Positions 20,607 through 27,819 of a stretch of DNA of 27,863 nt are shown here, one piece after another. A program made the translations under genes and the position numbers. Numbering within the stretch: the stretch's first letter is position 1; each line of letters begins with the position of its first letter. The notes below the pieces were generated by a model. It did not search any database. It had not been told where the DNA came from and saw nothing but the letters and a program-made list of their open reading frames with translations. The stretch covers positions 1 to 27,863 of the forward strand of contig JAVBPS010000082.1 of assembly GCA_031549495.1 (NCBI GenBank). The letters run 5' to 3'. This DNA is from JAVBOW01 sp031549495. Its GTDB lineage: Bacteria > Bacteroidota > Bacteroidia > Bacteroidales > Rikenellaceae.

Positions 20607-20666
20607 CCCGTTTGCAGGGCATTTAAAGTGACAAAACCGCCCTATATTGGCAGGGCGCACTGACAT

Positions 20667-20682
20667 TTTGGCGTGTGCCAAA
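20667..20682. promoter_or_regulatory. Operator-like palindrome between dnaK and the HTH gene
   Basis: TTTGGC-gtgt-GCCAAA is a perfect 6-bp-arm palindrome. It lies about 95 bp upstream of the inferred dnaK start point, a usual distance for a sigma-54 activator site, and about 20 bp upstream of the -33 box of the divergent HTH gene. Confidence 0.35.
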
Positions 20683-20700
20683 GGATTTGTCCGGAAAAGT

Positions 20701-20731
20701 TTTGAAGTTATCTTTTTTATGCTTACCTTTC
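20701..20731 (+). promoter_or_regulatory. Promoter of the small HTH gene
   Basis: TTTG (20701-20704), a 19-nt spacer, then TACCTTTC (20724-20731), seven of eight with TAnnTTTG counting the free positions. The coding start at 20799 implies a leader of about 60 nt. Confidence 0.55.
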
Positions 20732-20798
20732 ATACGAGATTACAGACCGGACCCCGTAAAGGGGGCTAAATCATAAACTTAAAACTTTCCTGTCAATC

Positions 20799-21050
20799 AT
20801 GGTGATTACATTTAACGAGCTGCGCCGCATCAAAGACAAATTACCCAGCGGCAGCTCGCAGCGCATCGCTGACGAATTGGGCATCGACGTAGACACAGTA
20901 CGGAATTACTTCGGCGGGAGCCATTTCACGAATGGAGCCCTGACCGGAGTTCATTTTGAAAAGGGCCCCGACGGAGGCGTGGTAACCCTGGACGATACGG
21001 CGATTTTTGATGTGGCGATGCGCATCCTCGGCGATCTTAAGCAGAGTTAA
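20799..21050 (+). CDS. Small helix-turn-helix DNA-binding protein
   Basis: An 83-aa protein resembling a conserved Bacteroidota family of small putative DNA-binding proteins. Residues 20-37 (SQRIADELGIDVDTVRNY) look like a helix-turn-helix in which the second helix is VDTVRNYF. The C-terminal half (GVHFEKGPDGGVVTLDDTAIFD) is a conserved second module of unknown role. It is monocistronic, with its own promoter and a strong terminator, and divergent from dnaK. The target sites are unknown; the palindrome at 20667 is a candidate operator. Confidence 0.8.
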   Translation: MVITFNELRRIKDKLPSGSSQRIADELGIDVDTVRNYFGGSHFTNGALTGVHFEKGPDGGVVTLDDTAIFDVAMRILGDLKQS

Positions 21051-21070
21051 TCGGAGTAGTGAGAAAATGA

Positions 21071-21114
21071 CCGGCGGCGGGCATCCAATGATGCTCGCCG
21101 CCGGATTTTTTTCA
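21071..21114 (+). terminator. Terminator after the HTH gene
   Basis: CCGGCGGCGGGCAT (21071-21084) pairs with ATGCTCGCCGCCGG (21091-21104), with one mismatch, followed by ATTTTTTTC. Confidence 0.9.
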
Positions 21115-21151
21115 GATAGCATATTGCTTATTCGGGCTCAATGTAAAAAGG

Positions 21152-21664
21152 GATCAGTCGGGAAAACAGGTTGGCGATATCCTGTATTAAAATCAATATT
21201 CTTTTTGATAGGGCACCCGCGAGGGGTGCCCCTACGGTCTCGGCTGTGCTGTTTGAGATGTCTCGACTTGCCGCTCGACATGACGCGAGAAGACCGCTGG
21301 TAGCCGAAGGCGGGGGCGCAGGGATCCGAGCGGCGGCCAATGCGCGTAGGCCCGGCGCCATTAGCGGGAGGCTTGGGCCCCGCCAGGGTTTTCGGGGGAC
21401 AAAGGCAGGAAACTGTAGCGGGTGGCCGGAGCGTTAGCGTAGGCGTGCGATGTGGCCCTGTGCGCAGCGGAATTTCCGGCCGACTCTCACGAAAACCCGT
21501 AAGCGGGTAAGCCGGGAGCGCGGCGCCTTGATCTTTTTGCCTACTTTTTCCATCAAGGGAAAAAGTACGGTCGCCCGTAGGCGAAAATGGCCCTGCGACC
21601 GTCGGCCAAAAAAGAACTTTATTTTAACATTTCTTACAGCACCAACCTGTTTTTCAGACTGATC
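21152..21664. repeat. Composite repeat island bounded by inverted 23-nt repeats
   Basis: GATCAGTCGGGAAAACAGG (start 21152) and CCAACCTGTTTTTCAGACT (start 21642) belong to 23-nt inverted repeats (21152-21174 and 21642-21664) matching at 21 of 23 positions. A third copy stands alone at 22788-22810. Between them are a GGGCACCCGC...GGGTGCCCCTAC half-palindrome (21211-21235), a fragment GAGATGTCTCGACTTGC, and the large repeat copy B (21300-21615). No gene is credible here. The island may be a MITE-like composite or a stack of independent insertions. Confidence 0.55.
21478..21607. repeat. 130-nt structured intergenic repeat, copy B
   Basis: Intact copy: GGCCGAC (21478-21484) and GTCGGCC (21601-21607) close the same four internal hairpins as copy A. 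Its upstream neighbour (21300-21477) is also shared with the copy at 27371-27649, so copies B and C are parts of a repeat of roughly 310 nt. Confidence 0.75.
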
Positions 21665-21673
21665 TGTAAAAAG

Positions 21674-21884
21674 GCTCAATGTAAAAATCAGGTGGGGTAA
21701 TCGCATTTTAGCACCACGTCACCCCTGACCCATCTCGTCTTTGTCATCCTGAACGAGGGGTGAAGGATCTCAGACAGCCGTTTGGAGATCCTTCACCCCT
21801 CGTTCAGGATGACAAACAGATCGAATTGTATGATAAGAGAAGTGCAGCTATGACGATTTGCCCCACCTGATTTTTACATTGAGC
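21674..21884. repeat. Nested palindromes downstream of the lipoprotein gene
   Basis: The outer inverted repeat is 24 bp and perfect: it begins GCTCAATGTAAAAATCAGG at 21674-21697, with its complement at 21861-21884. Nested inside is a perfect 32-bp REP-like palindrome (21740-21771 / 21785-21816) whose ends are TTTGTCATCCTGAACG and CGTTCAGGATGACAAA. The whole unit ends 2 nt before the stop codon of the lipoprotein gene. Confidence 0.75.
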
Positions 21885-21886
21885 TT

Positions 21887-22447
21887 TTATTCGCCCCATT
21901 CGAGGCCCCCGGTGTCGAACTTGATGGTCTGCGTCCCCTCGTTGAAGAATTCGCACTGAACGATCGTTTTTTGCGCGCCTTTCAGGTTGTCGATGAATTT
22001 CTTCGTGTTCCTGATAAAGATGGTCTCGGAGCTGAAATCCGAAGGATCCGTATAGGAATATTTCTCTGCGGGTTTATCGTCAAAGCGCACCAGGATGGTC
22101 CGGTCGCCCATCGTATTGGGCATGAACTGGCCTTTGTCCTTGGTGATGGTCAGGAAGGCCTCCGTGCCGGAATTGGTTTTGCGCAGGTTGATCCAGACCT
22201 TCGTGCCGCCGCCGTAGGGGAAGCTGAATTCCAGCTCCTCCTCTGCCTCGATCCTGGCGAGGCGGGTTCTGCTGTCGTCCATTTCGTTCACTTTGTCGGA
22301 ATAGGCCCATTCCGTTTTTGGGGCTTTGGTCTCGGCGCTCTGCGATCCGTCTGTGCCGCTCCCATCCGAGGAGGTCGAACTGCCTGCGCCGGGGCCACCA
22401 CAGCCGAAAAGCGCTGAAACCAAGAGTAAAGACAATAATTTTTTCAT
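21887..22447 (-). CDS. Small predicted lipoprotein of unknown function
   Basis: A 186-aa protein with a lipoprotein signal: MKKLLSLLLVSALFGC with the lipidated Cys at 16, followed by a low-complexity Gly/Ser linker (about residues 17-38). The folded part has the pattern FPYGGGTKVWINLR, KGQFMPN, ILVRFDDKPAEKYS and FIRNTKKFIDNLKGAQK. I associate this pattern with small hypothetical proteins of gut Bacteroidota that may have immunoglobulin-like beta structure; I cannot assign a function. It is monocistronic, with its own promoter at 22470-22499. Confidence 0.75.
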   Translation of the reverse strand: MKKLLSLLLVSALFGCGGPGAGSSTSSDGSGTDGSQSAETKAPKTEWAYSDKVNEMDDSRTRLARIEAEEELEFSFPYGGGTKVWINLRKTNSGTEAFLTITKDKGQFMPNTMGDRTILVRFDDKPAEKYSYTDPSDFSSETIFIRNTKKFIDNLKGAQKTIVQCEFFNEGTQTIKFDTGGLEWGE

Positions 22448-22469
22448 AATTATAATGTTTGGGTTTCAA

Positions 22470-22499
22470 CAAATATAACAAAAAAAACCGCGTTTCAAA
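22470..22499 (-). promoter_or_regulatory. Promoter of the lipoprotein gene
   Basis: On the minus strand: TTTG (22496-22499), an 18-nt spacer, then TATATTTG (22470-22477), a full match to the Bacteroidota consensus. The start codon at 22447 is 22 nt further on. Confidence 0.7.
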
Positions 22500-22649
22500 G
22501 GGTCTTTGAGTCGAAAAATGGCCTCTGAGCGCTGTTTGGGGCGTATTTTGTCATGAAGTAATTGAAAAAGAAAGATGTAGCGCCGCCGCTAAAAATACGG
22601 CTCAGTCCTGGAAGTAGTATGGTGGAATTTTTCCGTACTTTTCCCCGGC

Positions 22650-22745
22650 GCTTGTCATTCTGAACGCCAGTGAAGAATCTTGGTCGGAATGGTTTGCAGC
22701 ACACAGCCCGACCAAGATTCTTCACTGGCGTTCAGAATGACAAGC
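22650..22745. repeat. REP-like palindrome, perfect 38-bp arms
   Basis: Arms 22650-22687 (begins GCTTGTCATTCTGAACGCC, ends TTGGTCGG) and 22708-22745 are exact reverse complements with a 20-nt loop. It shares its arm type with copy 1 at 3087-3175. In the gap 22448-22907 this palindrome, a 23-nt repeat copy (22788-22810), the lipoprotein promoter and the hexokinase terminator are all I see. Confidence 0.85.
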
Positions 22746-22787
22746 CCGGACAGATGAGACACAGCCATAATGTGTGCCGAATTTACA

Positions 22788-22810
22788 CCAACCTGTTTTC
22801 CTGGCTGATC
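22788..22810 (+). repeat. Third copy of the 23-nt boundary repeat
   Basis: It begins CCAACCTGTTTTCCTGGCTG and ends GATC, matching the repeat at 21642-21664 and the inverted copy at 21152-21174 except for a few central bases. Confidence 0.6.
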
Positions 22811-22853
22811 CCAAAACTCCCCGTCCCTCACGCAGAAAGAGAACGGATATTCC

Positions 22854-22887
22854 AAGAAAAACGGCCGCTCCCGTAAGAGAGCGGCCG
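22854..22887 (-). terminator. Hexokinase terminator
   Basis: ACGGCCGCTC (22860-22869) pairs with GAGCGGCCGT (22878-22887); on the minus strand it is followed by TTTTTC. It lies about 20 nt after the hexokinase stop codon. Confidence 0.85.
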
Positions 22888-22907
22888 TCGGTATTGGAAA
22901 TGAAAAC

Positions 22908-24131
22908 TTACGAAAGCCCTGCCACGGCCGACCCGATCAGGTTGGCGTTCTCCTGCTCCTCGACCAGCACCTTCACCTCGTCCAGGCGGGCGGCCTTGAG
23001 CAGCGAATCGAGGCACTCCATCGTCTGGTCCTTGTAGCTGGTGAAGCGTCCCTTGCGGTCGCGGCTCCAGAACAGACTCCCTTCGGCCACCAGCCGGATG
23101 GTCTTGATCTTCGGGTTGCAGGCTACCAGCTCGAAGATCAGCCCGGCGAGCGACGCGGCGACCAACTTGGCCGAGCGCTCGTAGATCTGGTGCGCGGCGG
23201 TCACGTACTCCTCCTTATACATATCCGGGAAGCTCATAATCTGCGTGAGGCGTGCGGCGTCGAAATTCTCCTCGAACTCGTCGCACGAGAAGAGGTATTC
23301 CAGGATGCGTCCCAGATACATCCCCGAGATCGCCTTTTCGAAACGCTGCGCACCGCGCGAGTCGCAGTAGCGGTCGATCTTGTCGTCGATCACCGAGAGG
23401 TGGGGCGGGTGGAAGTTGCCCGACTCCAGGTTGATGGGCACCAGGCCCTTCTGCTTGTAACCCGGGTCGAGTTTCTTGATGTCCTTGGCGTCGAAGAAGG
23501 TCGCCATGTTGGTCCCCGTGCCGACGATCAGGCCGATGTGGGCCTGGGCGGCGGTATCCGTCAGGCCGGCGAAGAGGCTGGCCACGGTGTCGTTGATCAC
23601 GTTGATCTTTTTGAATGTGGTCTTGCCGTCGAGCGCCTTGTTCAGGTAGTCCATCAGGTTTTTACCGATGGGCTCGCCCACCATCTCCTTGATGTTCACG
23701 CCCTTGGTCCAGCGCAGCAGCGTGGCGTCGCCGTCGAGGGTCGATCCGGCGGGGTACGAGAAGCAGTAGCCGATCGACTCCACGCCCGTCAGGTTGAGCG
23801 TCGATACCAGATCGGCGATCTCCTTGAAAAGCTCTTCCTGCGTGCACTCCGGACGCTTCATGATCCCCGACAGGTCTTTTTTCCAACCGTTTTTGGGATG
23901 GATCGCAGGCTGCCCGTTCTTGAATTCGACCACGGCCACGCGGCAGTTGGTGCCGCCCAGGTCGAGCACGAGCACCTTCTCGTTCCCCACTTTGGTGATC
24001 GGGTTGATGTAGGTGGGGATGGCCAGGATCTGCTGTCCGTCTTTGACGAGGCCCTCCTTGATCTTGCCTTGCAGCGAGGTGGCGATCTCCATCAGTTGCG
24101 AGGGGGAGAGGTCGAAAATGTTTCTCTTCAT
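22908..24131 (-). CDS. Hexokinase, eukaryote-type fold
   Basis: ATP-dependent phosphorylation of glucose or other hexoses at the entry to glycolysis, in the cytoplasm. The protein is 407 aa and carries hexokinase-family motifs: phosphate-1 loop LDLGGTN (57-62 region), sugar-binding IGYCFSYPAGS (120-130) followed by LLRWTKGVNI, catalytic Asp in INDTVASLFAG (D181), and phosphate-2 GTGTN (204-208). Eukaryote-type hexokinases are known in Bacteroides and relatives. The frame is open to 24287, but that extension (VILNASEES...FFTGVQNDK) is a translated REP-like palindrome; the Met at 24131 starts the natural N-terminus. Downstream is a clean terminator. Confidence 0.92.
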   Translation of the reverse strand: MKRNIFDLSPSQLMEIATSLQGKIKEGLVKDGQQILAIPTYINPITKVGNEKVLVLDLGGTNCRVAVVEFKNGQPAIHPKNGWKKDLSGIMKRPECTQEELFKEIADLVSTLNLTGVESIGYCFSYPAGSTLDGDATLLRWTKGVNIKEMVGEPIGKNLMDYLNKALDGKTTFKKINVINDTVASLFAGLTDTAAQAHIGLIVGTGTNMATFFDAKDIKKLDPGYKQKGLVPINLESGNFHPPHLSVIDDKIDRYCDSRGAQRFEKAISGMYLGRILEYLFSCDEFEENFDAARLTQIMSFPDMYKEEYVTAAHQIYERSAKLVAASLAGLIFELVACNPKIKTIRLVAEGSLFWSRDRKGRFTSYKDQTMECLDSLLKAARLDEVKVLVEEQENANLIGSAVAGLS

Positions 24132-24176
24132 GTCTTTAGTATTATTTGTTAGGATTATTTCAGTTCGTTTTCTGCG

Positions 24177-24251
24177 TTTGTCATTCTGAACGCCGGTGAA
24201 GAATCTCAAAATGGCTGTCTGAGATTCTTCGCTGGCGTTCAGAATGACAAA
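24177..24251. repeat. REP-like palindrome upstream of hexokinase
   Basis: Arms 24177-24208 (begins TTTGTCATTCTGAACG) and 24220-24251 match at 30 of 32 positions around an 11-nt loop. If transcription starts at the box 24315-24322, this palindrome lies in the hexokinase 5' leader. Confidence 0.8.
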
Positions 24252-24314
24252 ACAGGGTAAGTTCTCCGCTACGTTATTGGCCTTCATTGCCGGGCGTGCC
24301 GTCCACTCAACCTA

Positions 24315-24322
24315 CAAATTTA
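24315..24322 (-). promoter_or_regulatory. Possible -7 box for hexokinase
   Basis: On the minus strand it reads TAAATTTG, matching TAnnTTTG. The -33 region is poor. It would give a leader of roughly 175 nt that includes the palindrome at 24177-24251. No closer box is seen. Confidence 0.35.
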
Positions 24323-24393
24323 ATAAAATTTTATAAAAAATCATTCCTCCCGGTTTTTTATCCCGACCACGCAGAAAATTTATCTTTATCGCG

Positions 24394-24401
24394 TATCTTT
24401 G
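24394..24401 (+). promoter_or_regulatory. Possible -7 box for the M16 peptidase
   Basis: TATCTTTG matches TAnnTTTG and lies 22 nt before the start codon at 24424. There is no recognisable -33 TTTG. Confidence 0.45.
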
Positions 24402-24423
24402 TTGAAATTATTTTCAAAAAACG

Positions 24424-27225
24424 ATGAAAAGAGCGATATTCCTTTCCGGGCTATTGATTTGCCTGGTGTTGCAGGCCGCGGCCCAGCAGATGCCCAAGAT
24501 GCCCGCCATCCCGGCCGACCCCGAGATCCGTGTGGGTACCCTGCCCAACGGCATGACCTATTACATCCGCCACAACGAAAAACCCGAGAAGCAGGCCGAG
24601 TTCTACATCCTGCATAACGTGGGCGCCATCCAGGAGGACACCACCCAGATCGGCCTGGCCCACTTCCTGGAGCACATGGCCTTCAACGGCACGAAAAATT
24701 TCCCGGGCAAGGACCTGATCAACTACCTGGAGAAGATCGGCGTGAAATTCGGCGCCAACCTGAATGCCGGGACCGGCCAGGAGACGACCGTATACAATAT
24801 GTCCAACGTGCCGCTGCTGCGCGAGGGTATCGTCGACTCGTGCCTGCTGATCCTGCATGACTGGAGTTATTTCATCTCGCTGCTGCCGGAGCAGATCGAC
24901 AAGGAGCGCGGGGTGATCGTCGAGGAGTTGCGCACGGGCAACACGGCCGGTTTCCGCACCCGCGAGGAGATAGCCCCCACGCTCTACAACCATTCGCGCT
25001 ACGCCTACCGCAACATCATCGGCAACGAAGCGGGCCTGCGCAACTTCGGCTACCAACAATTGACGGATTTCTACCATAAATGGTACCGCACCGACCTGCA
25101 GGCGCTGATCGTGGTGGGCGATTTCGACGTGAACCAGATGGAAGCGAAGATCCGCAGCACGATGGCCGACATCCCGGCCGTGCAGAACCCCGCGCCGAAG
25201 GTCATGTTCCCGGTGCCGGACAACGCCGCCCCCCTGGTAGCCGTGGCGACCGACCCCGAGATGATGAACACCACCGTGGCGCTCTACATCAAGCGCGAGC
25301 CCATCCCGCGCGAGTTGAACGACAAGGCCCCCATCGCGCAGGTTAAAACGATGCTCCGGCTGATCGCCGGCATGGCCTCCGAGCGCCTGTCGGAACTCGC
25401 GCTTCTGCCCGACGCCCCCTTTATCACCGCCGGCTTCGGCAGCGGCAGCCTCACGCAAACCTGCGACGCCCTGTTCATGCGCGCCAACGCCCGCGAAGGT
25501 CAGGCCGCCGGCGCCTTCGAAGCCCTGTGCACCGAACTGGAAAAAATCCGCCGCTTCGGCTTCACCGAAACGGAGCTGGACCGCGCCCGCATCGACATGA
25601 TGCGTTCGGCCCGCCAGCAGTACGACGGCCGCAACGACCGCCGCAACAGCTATTTCGTCAACCTCTGCCTGGGGAATTACATCAAAAACGCCCCCATGCC
25701 CCCCGCCGACATCGACTGGGAAATGGACAGCCTGATCCTGGCCGGCGCCGACCTGCTGCTGATCAACCAGATGGCCAGCCAACTGATCACGGATCAAAAC
25801 CGCGTGATCACCGTGACCGGCCCCGAAAAAGCGGGGGTCGCCACCCCCTCGCAGCAGGACTTGCTGGCGATCATGGAGCGCGTGGGCAAATCCGACGTCG
25901 CGCAGTACACGGACGACACGGTGATCGAACCGCTCGTACAGGCCCCGCTGAAAGGCGCGGCCGTGGCGAAAACCGCCCCCGGGCAGTTCGGCTCGACGGT
26001 CTGGACGTTGGCCAACGGCGTACGCGTGGTGATCAAGCCGACCGATTTCAAGGCCGACGAGTTGCTGATGCGCGCCTCCTCCCGTGGCGGCCTGTCGGTG
26101 CTCTCGGATGCCGATTACCCCTCGGGCGATATGCTGACCACGCTGGTGGGCATGTCCGGCGTGGGGAAATTCTCCGCCATCCAGCTTTCGAAGCAACTCA
26201 CGGGTAAAGCGGCCGAAGTTTCCCCCTATGTGAGCCAATATTCGAACGGGTTGAGCGGCAAAGGCTCGCCGAAGGATCTGGAGACGATGCTGCAACTGAC
26301 CTACCTCTACTTCACGCAGCCCCGCTTCGACCGCACGGACTACGACGTGATGATCGACAAATACGTCTCGGCGCTGGCCAATGCCGGACAGAATCCCGGA
26401 TACGTGATGCAGAAGCGCACGCTCGAGACCCTTTACGGCAATAACATCCGCCGCCAGTCGATCAGTACCGAGCGCCTGGGGCTGGTCCATTTCGAAGATA
26501 TGCAGCGCATCTGGAAGAGCCTCTATTCCAACGCCGCCGACTTCACCTTCACCTTCGTGGGCAACCTCGATCCGGCGCAGGCCAAACCGCTGATCGAGAA
26601 ATACCTCGGTTCGCTGCCGGTGACCAAACAAAAACTCACCTGGCGCGACGACAAGGTGCGCGAAGTGGCGGGCAAGGTCGAAGACACGTTCGCCGTGCCG
26701 ATGAAAGCCCCCAAGAGCACCGTGATGACCGTCTTCTCGGGCCCGATGCCCTACACGCTCGAAACGGCGCTCACCTGCTCGTTCCTCCAGCAAATCCTCA
26801 GCATCCGCTACACCGAGTCGATCCGCGAGGAGAAGGGCGGCACGTACGGCGTTCGCGTGGGCATGAGCCAAGAACGGATCCCCGCGATGCGTTACACCCT
26901 GATGACCACCTTCGACACCGACCCCGCGATGGCAACCGAGCTGCAGGAGATCATCGTCGGGCAGATCGCCCTCGTGGCCTCTGAGGGCCCCAAAGCCGAG
27001 GATGTGGAAAAAGTCCGCGAGTACATGGTCAAGCAGCGCCAGGACAACCTGAAGATCAATAACCTGTGGCTCAGTTACCTGAACACGTTCTACACCGACG
27101 GTCTGGACATGAACACCGACTACGACCGCACCCTGGCCTCGATCGACGCCGCGAAGATCAAAGCCCTGGCCGCCAAAGTGCTGGCCGACGGGAATATGAC
27201 CCGGATCGTCATGAATCCCGAGTAA
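24424..27225 (+). CDS. Secreted M16-family zinc metallopeptidase
   Basis: A 933-aa two-domain M16 (pitrilysin/PqqL-like) peptidase, expected to degrade peptides in the periplasm or at the envelope. It has a signal peptide MKRAIFLSGLLICLVLQAAA. The first domain carries the inverted zinc motif HFLEH (H80, E83, H84) and the third ligand E161 in DKERGVIVEE, which fits the family spacing HxxEH-X76-E. The second half, from about residue 520 (TVWTLANGVRVVIKPTDF), is a further M16 unit without HxxEH, as is normal. The arginine/tyrosine-containing SIREEKGGTYGVRVGMS near the C-terminus matches the substrate-clamp region of the family. It is divergent from the hexokinase gene; no terminator of standard form follows. 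Confidence 0.93.
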   Translation: MKRAIFLSGLLICLVLQAAAQQMPKMPAIPADPEIRVGTLPNGMTYYIRHNEKPEKQAEFYILHNVGAIQEDTTQIGLAHFLEHMAFNGTKNFPGKDLINYLEKIGVKFGANLNAGTGQETTVYNMSNVPLLREGIVDSCLLILHDWSYFISLLPEQIDKERGVIVEELRTGNTAGFRTREEIAPTLYNHSRYAYRNIIGNEAGLRNFGYQQLTDFYHKWYRTDLQALIVVGDFDVNQMEAKIRSTMADIPAVQNPAPKVMFPVPDNAAPLVAVATDPEMMNTTVALYIKREPIPRELNDKAPIAQVKTMLRLIAGMASERLSELALLPDAPFITAGFGSGSLTQTCDALFMRANAREGQAAGAFEALCTELEKIRRFGFTETELDRARIDMMRSARQQYDGRNDRRNSYFVNLCLGNYIKNAPMPPADIDWEMDSLILAGADLLLINQMASQLITDQNRVITVTGPEKAGVATPSQQDLLAIMERVGKSDVAQYTDDTVIEPLVQAPLKGAAVAKTAPGQFGSTVWTLANGVRVVIKPTDFKADELLMRASSRGGLSVLSDADYPSGDMLTTLVGMSGVGKFSAIQLSKQLTGKAAEVSPYVSQYSNGLSGKGSPKDLETMLQLTYLYFTQPRFDRTDYDVMIDKYVSALANAGQNPGYVMQKRTLETLYGNNIRRQSISTERLGLVHFEDMQRIWKSLYSNAADFTFTFVGNLDPAQAKPLIEKYLGSLPVTKQKLTWRDDKVREVAGKVEDTFAVPMKAPKSTVMTVFSGPMPYTLETALTCSFLQQILSIRYTESIREEKGGTYGVRVGMSQERIPAMRYTLMTTFDTDPAMATELQEIIVGQIALVASEGPKAEDVEKVREYMVKQRQDNLKINNLWLSYLNTFYTDGLDMNTDYDRTLASIDAAKIKALAAKVLADGNMTRIVMNPE

Positions 27226-27264
27226 TGGTCTGTGCTGTCTTGGCTGCGCGCATAGCGGGCCATA

Positions 27265-27300
27265 TTTCACCGATCCCTGCCGCTTTTGATGCTCGACGTA
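27265..27300. repeat. Truncated copy of the tuf-downstream palindrome
   Basis: It reads TTTCACCGATCCCT then CTTTTGATGCTCGACGTA, matching the left half of the element at 5317-5350. It stops at the apex, where the next palindrome begins. Confidence 0.6.
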
Positions 27301-27361
27301 CGTAGGGGCACCCCTTGCGGGTGCCCAATAAGGAAGGGCACCCGCAAGGGGTGCCCCTACG
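27301..27361. repeat. Perfect 26-bp inverted repeat (GTAGGGGCACCCC type)
   Basis: Arms 27301-27326 and 27336-27361 are exact reverse complements with a 9-nt loop (AATAAGGAA). The arm reads CGTAGGGGCACCCCTTGCGG then GTGCCC. A related half-palindrome is at 21211-21235. Confidence 0.85.
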
Positions 27362-27444
27362 GCGCCGTCGGTAGCCGAAGGCGGGGTGCGTTGGCATGAG
27401 CGGCGGCCAAAGCGCGGTGGCCCGGCGCCATGAAGCGGGAGGCT

Positions 27445-27543
27445 TTTCGTTGCCGAACAAAGAGACGTTCGGCTTCCTCCTCCTTGCTCGGCATAAGCCA
27501 AGCAAAAAGACGCTTGCCTTCTGCTCTCGCTGCGTTCGTCGGT
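27445..27543 (-). mobile_element. Twin constant-loop hairpin insertion 1
   Basis: Read on the minus strand it holds GCAAGC-GTCTTTTT-GCTTGG then CCGAAC-GTCTCTTT-GTTCGG, with TATGCCGAGCAAGGAGG between. This is the same layout as 5389-5490. It interrupts the large repeat between GGGAGGCT and TGGGCCCC, which are contiguous in copy B at 21373/21374. Confidence 0.6.
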
Positions 27544-27728
27544 TGGGCCCCGCCAGGGTTCTCGGGGGACAAAGGCCGGAAACTGTAGCGGGAGGCCGGA
27601 GCGCTCGCGCGGAGGCGTGCGATGTGGCCTTGTGCGCAGCGGAATTTCCGGCCGACTCTCACGAAAACCCGTCAGCGGGTAAGCCGGGAGCGCGGCGCCT
27701 TGATCTTTTTGCTTACTTTTTCCATCAA

Positions 27729-27819
27729 TTTTTCTAGAAGAGAGCGCAGAAGCCAAACGTCTTTTTGTTTGGATTATGCCGAACGACGACGAAAAATCAC
27801 GACCGCAGGGAGTAACAAA
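27729..27819 (+). mobile_element. Constant-loop hairpin insertion 2
   Basis: It contains AGCGCAGAAGCCAAAC-GTCTTTTT... with hairpin CCAAAC/GTTTGG (27753-27772), followed by TTATGCCGAACGACGACG. It interrupts the ACTTTTTCC-ATCAA-GGGAAAAAGT hairpin loop that is intact in copies A and B (junction 21556/21557). No clean target duplication is seen. Confidence 0.55.

Noticed and set aside
21115..21886. A CRISPR array in the repeat-rich gap
   Set aside because: Repeats are inverted, unevenly spaced and of several families; there are no regular direct repeats with unique spacers and no cas gene.
24451..27756. 1101-aa antisense open frame across the M16 gene and the terminal repeats
   Set aside because: It runs through palindromic repeats and mirrors the M16 coding sequence; no start signal or domain is visible.
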